A program made the position numbers and the translations under genes. A DNA stretch of 64,000 bases from Batillaria attramentaria (taxonomy: Eukaryota; Mollusca; Gastropoda; Batillariidae): contig JACVVK020000291.1 in the NCBI GenBank assembly GCA_018292915.2, positions 560,001-624,000 of the forward strand, read 5' to 3'. Under the pieces are notes generated by a model, which worked only from the letters and a program-made list of their open reading frames with translations, was not told the origin of the DNA and ran no database searches. Positions 55,492-58,167 of this stretch are shown piece after piece (within the stretch, counting starts at the first letter, position 1; each line of letters starts with the position of its first letter).

Positions 55492-56173
55492 TGAACAGGT
55501 TTGCTTTTTCGTTTTCAGCTGGACGACTTTACCGTATTTGGTGGCCATGGTGACCAGTTCCTGGCTGTGGCCCGTGAAACCTTCTCTGATCCTGTGATCT
55601 TCCGTCTTGATGGCAGCAGCAAGGACATGTTGCCAGGCAACCAGAAGCCAATGTCATCACACCCGGAGACTTTCAAAGGGAAAAGTAAGTGAACTTAATT
55701 TGGTTGAGCATGACACATTTCATACTGCGCATGGGGATTCCCCGTTCTTCACTTTCTGTTCCCACTGGCTTAGTTGGTACAATGGTTGTAATGTCCTTTC
55801 CCACCACGTTTTGGTGATATCAAAGACGGGGCAACGAGAAGAGGGCCAGCACAAATATTTGGCCCCAGCTCACACCCCAAGCATTGAAAGTTCAACACTC
55901 TACCATTCAGCTATCCTGGCTCCCCGCACTTTCAGCCAAGCAGTAGGGTAAAGCGCACACAGTGTTATTATTATTACATGTGTTGCTGTCATTTCAGATT
56001 TGACTGCAACAATTGCAGACCTGACAAAGGACGTCGGTGTTGATGATGACAAAGATCCAGACTCTGATGTGGAAATTGTGACCCCTCCAGACAGTGATGA
56101 GGAAGAGCAGGAGGAGGACATTGATGATGATGAAGGAATTGATGGGGATGAGGAAGGCGATGACGACAAATAA
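17115..56173 (+). CDS. NWD1-like NACHT and WD-repeat protein (whole gene, 32 coding exons)
   Basis: The 32 exons listed below sum to 5430 nt (1809 residues plus TAA), with every junction GT/AG and phase-compatible. Order of parts: MGSGSSKK myristoylation-type start; basic and proline-rich linker (about 20-90); DUF4062-like region (about 140-260) with [15 protein letters not shown] and the MRWGV and GPCFV motifs; NACHT NTPase with Walker A GKSGSGKT (501-508) and Walker-B-like [10 protein letters not shown] (595-604); winged-helix/helical region (about 740-980) with the WYHRQF motif; WD repeats from about 1010 to 1740; and an acidic C-terminus. The order matches vertebrate NWD1 and NWD2 (about 1560-1740 residues), STAND ATPases thought to oligomerise. 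The substrate or trigger is unknown. A Lys/Glu-rich insert interrupts the propeller near 1330-1363. Confidence 0.88.
17229..17516. repeat. Compound GT/GC/GA microsatellite
   Basis: Complex array in NWD intron 1, about 75 bp past the start exon. It contains short CGCGCG runs and two pure GT ends, sequence with Z-DNA-forming potential. Confidence 0.9.
17814..17940 (-). mobile_element. SINE-A copy, inverted
   Basis: GGTGTTTGGGAGTTGAACGT, the inverted body, and CCCAGCCGGACTTCGAACTC. It lies in NWD intron 1. Confidence 0.7.
18045..18420 (+). mobile_element. LINE 3' fragment with ATT tail
   Basis: Codes [11 protein letters not shown] and FKSRPKTHL, then a GT microsatellite, and ends AAAGCGCCTAGAGC...CAGGCGCTATACAAA plus (ATT)n. 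It lies in NWD intron 1. Confidence 0.75.
18184..18244. repeat. GT microsatellite inside a LINE fragment
   Basis: About 30 GT units within the 18.05-18.42 kb LINE 3' piece. Confidence 0.93.
18519..18677 (-). mobile_element. SINE-A copy, inverted
   Basis: Inverted body, B-box (GGGATTCAAACTCACAACC) and head ending near GACTATCCCGGTTGCC. It lies in NWD intron 1, upstream of exon 2. Confidence 0.75.
18795..19032 (+). CDS. NWD1-like gene, coding exon 2 (proline-rich linker)
   Basis: Acceptor GAACTCAAG, donor ACG|GTATAA. It codes a low-complexity linker: acidic/Asn, two polyproline runs with Gln and His, then a basic stretch. It enters with one base completing a Thr codon and leaves in phase 0. 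Confidence 0.75.
19045..19180 (-). mobile_element. SINE-A copy, inverted, head-truncated
   Basis: Begins 12 bases after NWD exon 2 and runs from the 3' tail through the B-box. The next inverted copy follows directly. Confidence 0.78.
19190..19300 (-). mobile_element. SINE-A copy, inverted, truncated
   Basis: GGTGTTTGGGAGTTCAACGC and diverged body; ends near ATCTGGCCCA. Confidence 0.65.
19563..20049. mobile_element. MITE 1 copy b
   Basis: Has the same 13-bp inverted termini and the same interior landmarks as the 0.45-kb copy, with an internal duplicated block (GCTTTTCACTTTC...). It is flanked by CAATG direct repeats. It lies in NWD intron 2. Confidence 0.85.
20193..20361 (+). CDS. NWD1-like gene, coding exon 3 (start of DUF4062-like region)
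   Basis: Acceptor GTCATACAG. It codes a His/Arg-rich linker and then [12 protein letters not shown], the first strand of the DUF4062-type region shared with NWD1, TEP1 and NPHP3. It leaves one base. Confidence 0.85.
20494..20700. mobile_element. MITE 2 copy c (partial)
   Basis: Shares TTAACTCTTTC, ACAGATGGTTGCTTTCC, GGTAGAAACCCGTTTTG and AAAGTTGGCGGTCC with the other copies. It carries a GA repeat towards the end. The 3' limit is unclear. Confidence 0.6.
20986..21188 (+). CDS. NWD1-like gene, coding exon 4 (DUF4062-like region)
   Basis: Codes [18 protein letters not shown], then [10 protein letters not shown], and ends ISTGPCFV before donor GTGAGA. These are the most recognisable NWD-family motifs. 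It ends in phase 0, and its 3' end has been tandemly copied into the next intron. Confidence 0.92.
21150..21625. repeat. Tandem copies of the exon 4 / intron 4 boundary
   Basis: About four diverged units repeat the last bases of NWD exon 4 and its donor (CAAATCTCTACCGGACCTTG, GTGGTGAGAAC, AGCTAGATCTAAAC). The last unit, near 21545, again has GATTGCTTCGTAGTGAGG. Confidence 0.78.
21890..22005 (+). CDS. NWD1-like gene, coding exon 5
   Basis: Acceptor CTTCCACAG, donor AAAAA|GTAGGA. It codes [20 protein letters not shown], which continues the region after GPCFV as in NWD1 (there the equivalent motif is a GDQYG-type segment). Confidence 0.87.
22564..22775 (+). CDS. NWD1-like gene, coding exon 6
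   Basis: Codes [18 protein letters not shown], the counterpart of the family motif YFxRDENAxPPTYxLQ, followed by a Trp-rich helical stretch. It ends ESG, leaving one base, directly before a GT microsatellite. Confidence 0.88.
22803..23027. repeat. GT/CA microsatellites filling NWD intron 6
   Basis: GT run at 22803-22834, CA run at about 22883-22943 and GT run at 22984-23027 ending at the exon 7 acceptor. Confidence 0.93.
23032..23160 (+). CDS. NWD1-like gene, coding exon 7
   Basis: 129 nt, phase 1 on both sides. It codes [10 protein letters not shown] and [10 protein letters not shown], corresponding to the conserved helix with EIERSLL in NWD1. The acceptor lies directly against a (GT)n tract instead of a pyrimidine tract. 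Confidence 0.85.
23469..23597 (+). CDS. NWD1-like gene, coding exon 8
   Basis: 129 nt, phase 1 on both sides, acceptor TTGTTTCAG, donor GTCAGT. It codes a charged helical segment, [14 protein letters not shown]. Confidence 0.85.
23640..24135. repeat. CATCATACCCATTG minisatellite
   Basis: Irregular 12-15-bp units of CATCATACCCATTG type in NWD intron 8, interrupted by unrelated segments. Confidence 0.78.
24153..24323 (+). mobile_element. tRNA-derived SINE-A, full copy
   Basis: Full-length in NWD intron 8, inside the CATCATACC minisatellite. Its head is GGGGAGCTGGCTTGGTCAAA, slightly diverged. Confidence 0.85.
24558..24769 (+). CDS. NWD1-like gene, coding exon 9
   Basis: Codes [17 protein letters not shown] and ends FYGRQNALE, the segment before the NACHT domain equivalent to FCGRQELL in NWD1. 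Donor GTTTGT, phase 0. Confidence 0.87.
24946..25088 (+). CDS. NWD1-like gene, coding exon 10 (Walker A)
   Basis: Acceptor CCCTCCCAG. It codes [20 protein letters not shown], with the P-loop GKSGSGKT that binds the nucleotide phosphates in NACHT NTPases. It ends two bases into an Arg codon. Confidence 0.92.
25194..25345 (+). mobile_element. SINE-A, diverged copy
   Basis: GTAGCTGAGTGGTAG head and GAGTTCAAATCCTAGCTGG B-box, then the body. It lies in NWD intron 10. Confidence 0.7.
25928..26045 (+). CDS. NWD1-like gene, coding exon 11
   Basis: Codes [19 protein letters not shown], matching the family motif RxLGTSxxSxxxxxLLxSI found after the P-loop. Donor GCG|GTAAGT, phase 0. Confidence 0.9.
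26103..26222 (+). mobile_element. SINE-B, 5' half
   Basis: Head GTCAGTGGTCTAGTGGTAAA, B-box GGTTCGAGTCCCACTCTGGG and TCTCGTATGTGGCAC. NWD intron 11. Confidence 0.75.
26285..26412 (-). mobile_element. SINE-A copy, inverted
   Basis: G-rich lead, TTTCCACCACATATGTGGTG, then inverted body to GGGATTCAAACTCACAAGG. NWD intron 11. Confidence 0.68.
26605..26820 (+). CDS. NWD1-like gene, coding exon 12 (Walker B)
   Basis: 216 nt, phase 0 on both sides. It codes [16 protein letters not shown], the Walker-B/Mg-binding segment, followed by [20 protein letters not shown], the sensor-like strand typical of NWD proteins. Confidence 0.92.
27327..27563 (+). CDS. NWD1-like gene, coding exon 13
   Basis: 237 nt, phase 0 on both sides. 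It codes the helical end of the NACHT module, with [12 protein letters not shown] and [19 protein letters not shown], matching the NWD family. Confidence 0.9.
27806..27877 (-). tRNA. tRNA-Pro (anticodon TGG)
   Basis: Read on the minus strand, it is a 72-nt cloverleaf: acceptor GGCTCGT pairs with ACGAGCC, the anticodon stem CTCGC/GCGAG holds a loop with TGG, and the T arm contains GGTTCAAATCC. A run of T follows within about 15 nt. It lies antisense inside NWD intron 13. Unlike the SINE heads nearby, all stems are intact. Confidence 0.93.
28060..28535. repeat. 47-bp minisatellite
   Basis: About ten units containing AGTCCTACACTTGACAGTCC and AGTCCAAATTCTC in NWD intron 13. Confidence 0.85.
28754..28850 (+). 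CDS. NWD1-like gene, coding exon 14
   Basis: 97 nt ending before donor GTACGT. It codes [19 protein letters not shown] and SRALGYLTV, the start of the winged-helix part after the NACHT domain. Confidence 0.87.
28895..29090. repeat. GA microsatellite with repeated spacer
   Basis: Four GA runs separated by identical GCTATGAACATCTGAGTATC spacers, right after NWD exon 14. Confidence 0.88.
29150..29262 (-). mobile_element. SINE-A copy, inverted, truncated
   Basis: GGTGGGTGGGTGGGGGTTTAA to CCCAGCCGGGATA; it directly borders the 17-bp minisatellite. Confidence 0.7.
29280..29630. repeat. 17-bp minisatellite
   Basis: About 20 units of the ACATAGACCTGTGGGA type in NWD intron 14, alternating with GACTGGTG variants. 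Confidence 0.87.
29695..29847 (+). CDS. NWD1-like gene, coding exon 15
   Basis: Codes [23 protein letters not shown] and [18 protein letters not shown], all strongly conserved NWD winged-helix motifs. It enters and leaves with one base. Confidence 0.92.
30361..30510 (+). CDS. NWD1-like gene, coding exon 16
   Basis: 150 nt. It codes [20 protein letters not shown], whose WYHRQF motif is diagnostic for NWD and TEP1-type proteins, then HFFAGTWAN. Phase 1 on both sides. Confidence 0.92.
31000..31112. mobile_element. MITE 2 partial copy, inverted
   Basis: Contains the inverted core (CAAAACAAGTTTCTACCAGT, GAAGGGAGGCAACC) just before NWD exon 17. Confidence 0.6.
31152..31368 (+). CDS. NWD1-like gene, coding exon 17
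   Basis: Codes a basic/Gln-rich insert ([14 protein letters not shown]), then [10 protein letters not shown] and [15 protein letters not shown], the helical repeat region before the propeller. Donor CG|GTAAGT. Confidence 0.9.
31466..31584 (+). mobile_element. SINE-A, 5'-truncated copy
   Basis: GAGTTCGAACCCTGGCTTGG onward through the body and AAACACCC tail. A second short piece follows at about 31627-31690. Confidence 0.68.
31700..31896 (+). mobile_element. LINE 3' fragment with ATT tail
   Basis: Begins with an [14 protein letters not shown] RT terminus and ends ATGCGCCCTACAAATGCC plus (ATT)n. It lies between SINE pieces in NWD intron 17. Confidence 0.7.
32423..32582 (+). CDS. NWD1-like gene, coding exon 18
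   Basis: Codes [23 protein letters not shown] and the family motif LPSQILCRI. Acceptor TTTGTTTACAG, donor AAG|GTAGGA, phase 0 at the end. Confidence 0.9.
32650..32757 (+). mobile_element. SINE-A, 5'-truncated copy
   Basis: Body only (GGCTGGGGCCAAATATTGTG to GGACGTTAAAC), in NWD intron 18. Confidence 0.65.
33009..33386. repeat. 23-bp minisatellite
   Basis: About 16 units of CACACAGTCTTACCATTATG plus TGC, ending 100 bp before NWD exon 19. The unit length is not a multiple of three and it holds no stop in any plus frame, so the long open frames are artefacts. Confidence 0.92.
33488..33656 (+). CDS. NWD1-like gene, coding exon 19 (first WD repeat begins)
   Basis: Codes [20 protein letters not shown] followed by [18 protein letters not shown], the first WD blade. 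Donor T|GTTTGT, splitting a Cys codon. Confidence 0.88.
33699..34160 (+). mobile_element. tRNA-derived SINE-C, full copy
   Basis: Head CCCCTGTAGTGTAGTGGTTA with B-box GGTCTGAGTCCCAGC, a body of about 380 bp, and the end ACTGAGCTGCAGGGGAAGAG. It lies in NWD intron 19. Confidence 0.82.
34487..34602 (-). mobile_element. SINE-A copy, inverted, truncated
   Basis: GGGTGGGTGGGTGTTTGGGG to CCCCAGCCGGGG. NWD intron 19. Confidence 0.72.
34814..34967 (+). CDS. NWD1-like gene, coding exon 20 (WD repeats)
   Basis: Codes [17 protein letters not shown], completing the first blade, then [20 protein letters not shown]. Donor AC|GTTAGT. Confidence 0.88.
35308..35513 (+). CDS. NWD1-like gene, coding exon 21 (WD repeats)
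   Basis: Codes [20 protein letters not shown] and [20 protein letters not shown], repeat-type strand patterns. It ends before donor GTAAAT, and the following intron hosts an RTE-like LINE. Confidence 0.87.
35647..38928 (+). mobile_element. RTE-like non-LTR retrotransposon, near full length
   Basis: One long frame from about 35892 to 38915 codes an APE-type endonuclease ([22 protein letters not shown]) and a reverse transcriptase (FADDIALLS), with the C-terminal motifs LYGSETW and WIGHTLRK. A single in-frame TGA at 37926-37928 interrupts it; the codon context suggests an ancestral CGA. The 3' end is an ACTAA-type tandem repeat. A perfect 12-bp direct repeat (AAAATTCAGTTC) flanks it at 35635-35646 and 38929-38940. 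The clade is inferred from motifs and the simple-repeat tail. Confidence 0.9.
35892..38915 (+). pseudogene. RTE-like endonuclease/reverse transcriptase ORF with one premature stop
   Basis: Endonuclease residues lie in the first third, the reverse transcriptase in the second half. The frame is open to 37928 (TGA) and continues without shift to TAA at 38913-38915. No frameshift was seen, so the copy is young. A selenocysteine or readthrough role for this TGA is unlikely. Confidence 0.88.
38941..39510. repeat. Dispersed repeat E, copy 1
   Basis: Aligns over about 500 bp with 50957-51480 (shared GCATTGCACAAGAA, GGCAGAAATGTCTCAA, GCAATGATTCCAT). The RTE-like LINE inserted into its 5' part. It codes nothing recognisable. 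Confidence 0.72.
39566..39814 (+). CDS. NWD1-like gene, coding exon 22 (WD repeats)
   Basis: Codes [20 protein letters not shown], then [20 protein letters not shown] and [15 protein letters not shown], a well-formed WD blade. Phase 1 on both sides. Confidence 0.9.
40540..40676 (+). CDS. NWD1-like gene, coding exon 23 (WD repeats)
   Basis: Codes [20 protein letters not shown] followed by WDLQKAQ, ending before donor GTACGT in phase 0. Acceptor TTTTTGCAG. Confidence 0.88.
40738..41095 (+). mobile_element. LINE 3' fragment (same family as 56.2 kb)
   Basis: Codes [14 protein letters not shown] and, after a shift, [11 protein letters not shown], the same C-terminal signature as the fragment at 56.2-56.7 kb. 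It lies in NWD intron 23. Confidence 0.72.
41469..41704 (+). CDS. NWD1-like gene, coding exon 24 (WD repeat plus Lys/Glu-rich insert)
   Basis: Codes [20 protein letters not shown] and WDISRGL, then a low-complexity charged stretch that ends KNKNKKKIR. The insert is unlike the surrounding WD sequence and may be a surface loop. The 8.6-kb intron after it hosts the 2A-bearing LINE. Confidence 0.87.
42190..42795. repeat. Two diverged tandem copies of about 305 bp
   Basis: Shared blocks CCGAAAATACTGAACC, AAATTTGGGGT, GCGTAATATTTAT and GAATACGGACTCT recur about 305 bp apart. NWD intron 24, next to the 2A LINE. Confidence 0.72.
43597..45714 (-). pseudogene. LINE ORF2 reverse transcriptase region
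   Basis: A 705-codon frame with [47 protein letters not shown] and [11 protein letters not shown], all RT motifs in order, and a C-terminal CPYC...H...C knuckle. It overlaps the preceding frame near 45690, where a shift in an A-rich run separates them. Confidence 0.9.
45677..47040 (-). pseudogene. LINE ORF2 endonuclease region, frameshifted
   Basis: Codes [37 protein letters not shown] and CGDLNAR, characteristic of APE endonucleases, then VVDYVLLS after a frameshift near 46390. A GAT microsatellite expansion at about 46490-46514 adds a run of Asp. Confidence 0.82.
47073..47909 (-). pseudogene. LINE ORF1 C-terminal part (coiled coil and RNA-binding-like domain)
   Basis: Contains a heptad-like helix, then [28 protein letters not shown] and [13 protein letters not shown], the pattern of L1-type ORF1 proteins (RRM plus C-terminal domain). 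It ends in a Ser/Asp-rich tail with TAG, in frame with the downstream endonuclease. Confidence 0.82.
47906..48208 (-). pseudogene. LINE ORF1 N-terminal part with signal-like 2A peptide
   Basis: From the ATG at 48208 (minus) the product begins with a hydrophobic stretch ([14 protein letters not shown]) and then GDVEQNPGP at 48157-48131. This fits the 2A consensus D(V/I)ExNPGP, at which ribosomes skip the Gly-Pro bond. A coiled-coil-type region follows. The frame breaks at the end and continues in the next ORF. Confidence 0.85.
48269..48295. repeat. GA microsatellite at the LINE 5' border
   Basis: About 13 GA units adjoining the 2A LINE. A shorter GA run borders its other end at 43440-43452. 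Confidence 0.9.
48349..48410. repeat. CA microsatellite
   Basis: About 30 CA units in NWD intron 24. Confidence 0.94.
49535..50008 (-). mobile_element. tRNA-derived SINE-C, full copy, inverted
   Basis: From GCCCCAACTTTTTCTTAGCT to the inverted head ending CTAACCACTACACGATGGGG. NWD intron 24. Confidence 0.82.
50045..50221 (-). mobile_element. SINE-A full copy, inverted
   Basis: Complete from GGGTGGATGGGTGTTTAG through the inverted head ending GGCCACCCCGGCTCC, just before NWD exon 25. Confidence 0.85.
50348..50471 (+). CDS. NWD1-like gene, coding exon 25 (WD repeat)
   Basis: Acceptor CTTGTGCAG. It codes [20 protein letters not shown] and [12 protein letters not shown], ending AAT|GTAAGT. The phase matches exon 24 across the long intron. 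Confidence 0.87.
50697..50862 (+). CDS. NWD1-like gene, coding exon 26 (WD repeat)
   Basis: Codes [20 protein letters not shown] and [20 protein letters not shown]. Acceptor TTTTTGCAG, donor G|GTGATT. Confidence 0.87.
50957..51480. repeat. Dispersed repeat E, copy 2
   Basis: Diverged copy of the 38.9-39.5 kb segment, located in NWD intron 26, in the same orientation. Confidence 0.72.
51821..51939 (+). CDS. NWD1-like gene, coding exon 27 (WD repeat)
   Basis: Codes [20 protein letters not shown] and [10 protein letters not shown], ending before donor GTATGT in phase 0. Acceptor GTGTCCCCAG. Confidence 0.86.
52024..52330 (+). mobile_element. tRNA-derived SINE-B
   Basis: Head GCGGTCGGTGGTCTAGTGGA with B-box GGTTCGAGTCCCACTC, then GGGTTCTCTCCGGGTACTC, GAAATGTTCAGCCCAC and GAGCTGACCCATCGCACCAC. 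The ATT tail is missing. Confidence 0.82.
52895..53150 (+). CDS. NWD1-like gene, coding exon 28 (WD repeats)
   Basis: 256 nt, the longest exon. It codes [35 protein letters not shown] and VMLVYDLQN, two recognisable blade halves. Acceptor GCCTCCACAG. Confidence 0.88.
53425..53838 (-). mobile_element. tRNA-derived SINE-C, inverted
   Basis: From GCCCCAACTCTTTGCCAGCT to the inverted head CTAATCACTACACTACAGGA. NWD intron 28. Confidence 0.8.
53923..54087 (+). CDS. NWD1-like gene, coding exon 29 (WD repeat)
   Basis: Codes [20 protein letters not shown] and [17 protein letters not shown]. Acceptor TTCTGCTGCAG, donor G|GTCAGT, phase 1 on both sides. Confidence 0.87.
54608..54782 (-). mobile_element. 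SINE-A full copy, inverted
   Basis: Complete, from GGGTGGGTGGGTGTTTGG to CGACCACCCCGGCTCCC, with direct repeats AGAGTGAATAG on both sides (54601-54611 region and 54784-54794). Confidence 0.87.
54955..55027. repeat. CCATA pentanucleotide array
   Basis: About 12 units of CCATA/CCATAC type directly before the exon 30 acceptor. Confidence 0.88.
55046..55212 (+). CDS. NWD1-like gene, coding exon 30 (WD repeat)
   Basis: Codes [35 protein letters not shown] and [13 protein letters not shown]. Donor GAC|GTATGT, phase 0. A CCATA pentamer array precedes the acceptor. Confidence 0.87.
55447..55490. repeat. CA microsatellite
   Basis: About 21 CA units just upstream of the NWD exon 31 acceptor. Confidence 0.93.
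55519..55684 (+). CDS. NWD1-like gene, coding exon 31
   Basis: Codes [20 protein letters not shown] and [14 protein letters not shown], the end of the propeller. Acceptor TCGTTTTCAG, donor A|GTAAGT. Confidence 0.87.
55750..55925 (-). mobile_element. SINE-A copy, inverted
   Basis: GTAATGTCCTTTCCCACCAC through the inverted body to CTATCCTGGCTCCCC, in NWD intron 31. Confidence 0.75.
55998..56173 (+). CDS. NWD1-like gene, last coding exon (exon 32, acidic tail)
   Basis: Codes an Asp/Glu-rich tail ending GDDDK and then TAA. The stop codon falls at the junction with a minus-strand LINE tail, so the original C-terminus may have been a little different. Confidence 0.83.
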
Positions 56174-56700
56174 TAATCATAAATCACGTCTGTATAGCGC
56201 AACTCTTGAAAATCCATCAACTCATTGTGCATTCGCACATCACTCATACACAGAACACATCCTAGACAAGCAAGCATCAGGGTTACATGAATCAGTAGAA
56301 GACAAGTTGAAACAGATAAGTTTTAAGCTCTGATTTGAAATATGACAGAGTAGGTTGCTGTCTCACGCTAGCAGGCAGTGAGTTCCAGACTGTTGTGGTG
56401 GTATACTGTAAACAGTGTTCGCCAAAACTTTTCAAACTTCACTGAAGAATTTTGAGAGACATTTCACTGGATGAACAGAGGGTAGCGACGGATTGTAGGT
56501 GCAGAGTGAAGCGGACAAATAAGGCGGTAGGGTACCATTGAAATGACGATCTGCCAGAACTGGTAGCTGAATACGGAAACTGACCGGCAGGTAGTGCAGT
56601 TCTTTTAAGAACAATGTAATGTGGTCTCGCTTGCCTTTCTTACGCACTAGACGCGCTGTACTGTTCTGTACTCTTTGCAGATCCACGATCATGATCTGTC
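56171..56700 (-). mobile_element. 5'-truncated LINE 3' fragment abutting the NWD stop codon
   Basis: Minus strand codes QRVQNSTARLV, RDHITLFLKELHYLPV, then VWNSLPASVRQQPT and FKSELKTYLF, typical of the end of CR1/Jockey-type RT ORFs, with a frameshift. The ATT-type tail lies at 56171-56185 and reads as TAATAAT on the plus strand. Confidence 0.82.
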
Positions 56701-57188
56701 AATAACTGAGAAGTACATGTACTCACTCGGGGGTCAGAGGTGTGCTGTATTTCCTGCGTCGTGGTTGAGCCGCAGGTGCACGTTCATGCTTACATCTCCC
56801 TCATTTTTAAAAACTAAGCGTTCATACTCCAGGTATTCTTGAAATACATGTCTGGCATCTGTGCTGAACCTTCCAAAATGTAATTACTTCATTAGCAGTG
56901 AAAGGATCCCCAATCAGAGTGGCCATTACCCTGTTGTTTTTTTTTTTATCTTGTGTGCCTTGAACTGTGAAGCAAGTAGTCTACGGTCCGCAGAAGCAGC
57001 AGGGAAATACATGTGTACACAGACTCTGGTTTTACGCTGCGAACTGGTACTTGTGTCAGACATGCATTGTCAGCAACTAGCCGCCAGCTTCGTAGAAATC
57101 CTAACCAATCGTCTGTTTGCATGGTATGGGTGGCTAGTGACCCAGGAAGTATACAATGTGAGTTTTCACACCATGTACGGTGAAGATT

Positions 57189-57189
57189 A

Positions 57190-57261
<72 letters not shown>
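57189..57261. repeat. GT microsatellite
   Basis: About 35 GT units downstream of the NWD gene. A second GT run lies at 57656-57694. Confidence 0.94.
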
Positions 57262-57263
<2 letters not shown>

Positions 57264-57652
57264 CAAAATTGTGTAACTGTGCACATTGCACAGCCAGTGA
57301 CGAATGAATTCAGGAGGACAACGACAAGAAAAGCAGTTGACGACAAAAGCAGTTGTATGAAATGTACTGGCTCACAAAGTTGTGCCAATGAAAACACAAA
57401 ATGACTTCTTTGTTTTTTAAAACCTACTGATATTAGTTGTACACATATCCATAACAGGATGTGATATATCTCATGATATTGAAACACATAGTCATGGTGG
57501 AATATTTGTGAATTCTGTGATTTTATTAAGTTTGTTGTTGTAAACTGAGCCTTTCAATGAATGGGATGTTTTCAATACTGTTGGTTCTTGTATATATTTA
57601 TCTCATAGTTTGTTATATATCATCAACACCAACAGTGCCTTTCTTCCCATTA

Positions 57653-57697
<45 letters not shown>

Positions 57698-57931
57698 ACG
57701 CACGTGTTTGTGGATATGCATGCTCACATGTGTGCTTGTGTGAACATTTTATGGAGTCAGTGGATTTTGGTGGTGAGAGGGGGGTACGGAGGGTTGCATA
57801 CACTACAGCGTAGACATAATTATCATTGCGTTATTAATTCAAAGCGATGTTGAGTCTGTTTTGCTTTGAGTATGTCTGCTTTGTGTGTGGTAAAACATTT
57901 TGTATTAACACAAATAGTGTGATTTCTCTGA

Positions 57932-58167
57932 TTAACTCGATATATGCCGAGTTTTTCCCAGTCAGTAGCATACACTAACAGATGGTTGCTTCCCTTTGGG
58001 TGGTAGAACCCCACTTTGGCAGTGTTTTGTTATTTCGTTCCTCCACTGATGATGTGATGACTGAAAATAAAAATAAAAAGTTGGCGATCCCCTAAATCAG
58101 ACCTCAGCAGCCAAGCATTGTAAAACGTGAGGGCCACAGATTGGGACCTTAGCATGGAGAGAGTTAA
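57932..58167. mobile_element. MITE 2 copy b
   Basis: Starts TTAACTCG and ends GAGAGTTAA. It shares ACAGATGGTTGCTTCCCTTT, GGTAGAA and AAAGTTGGCGAT with other copies. It is uninterrupted, 236 bp, between the NWD and TXNRD genes. Confidence 0.78.
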
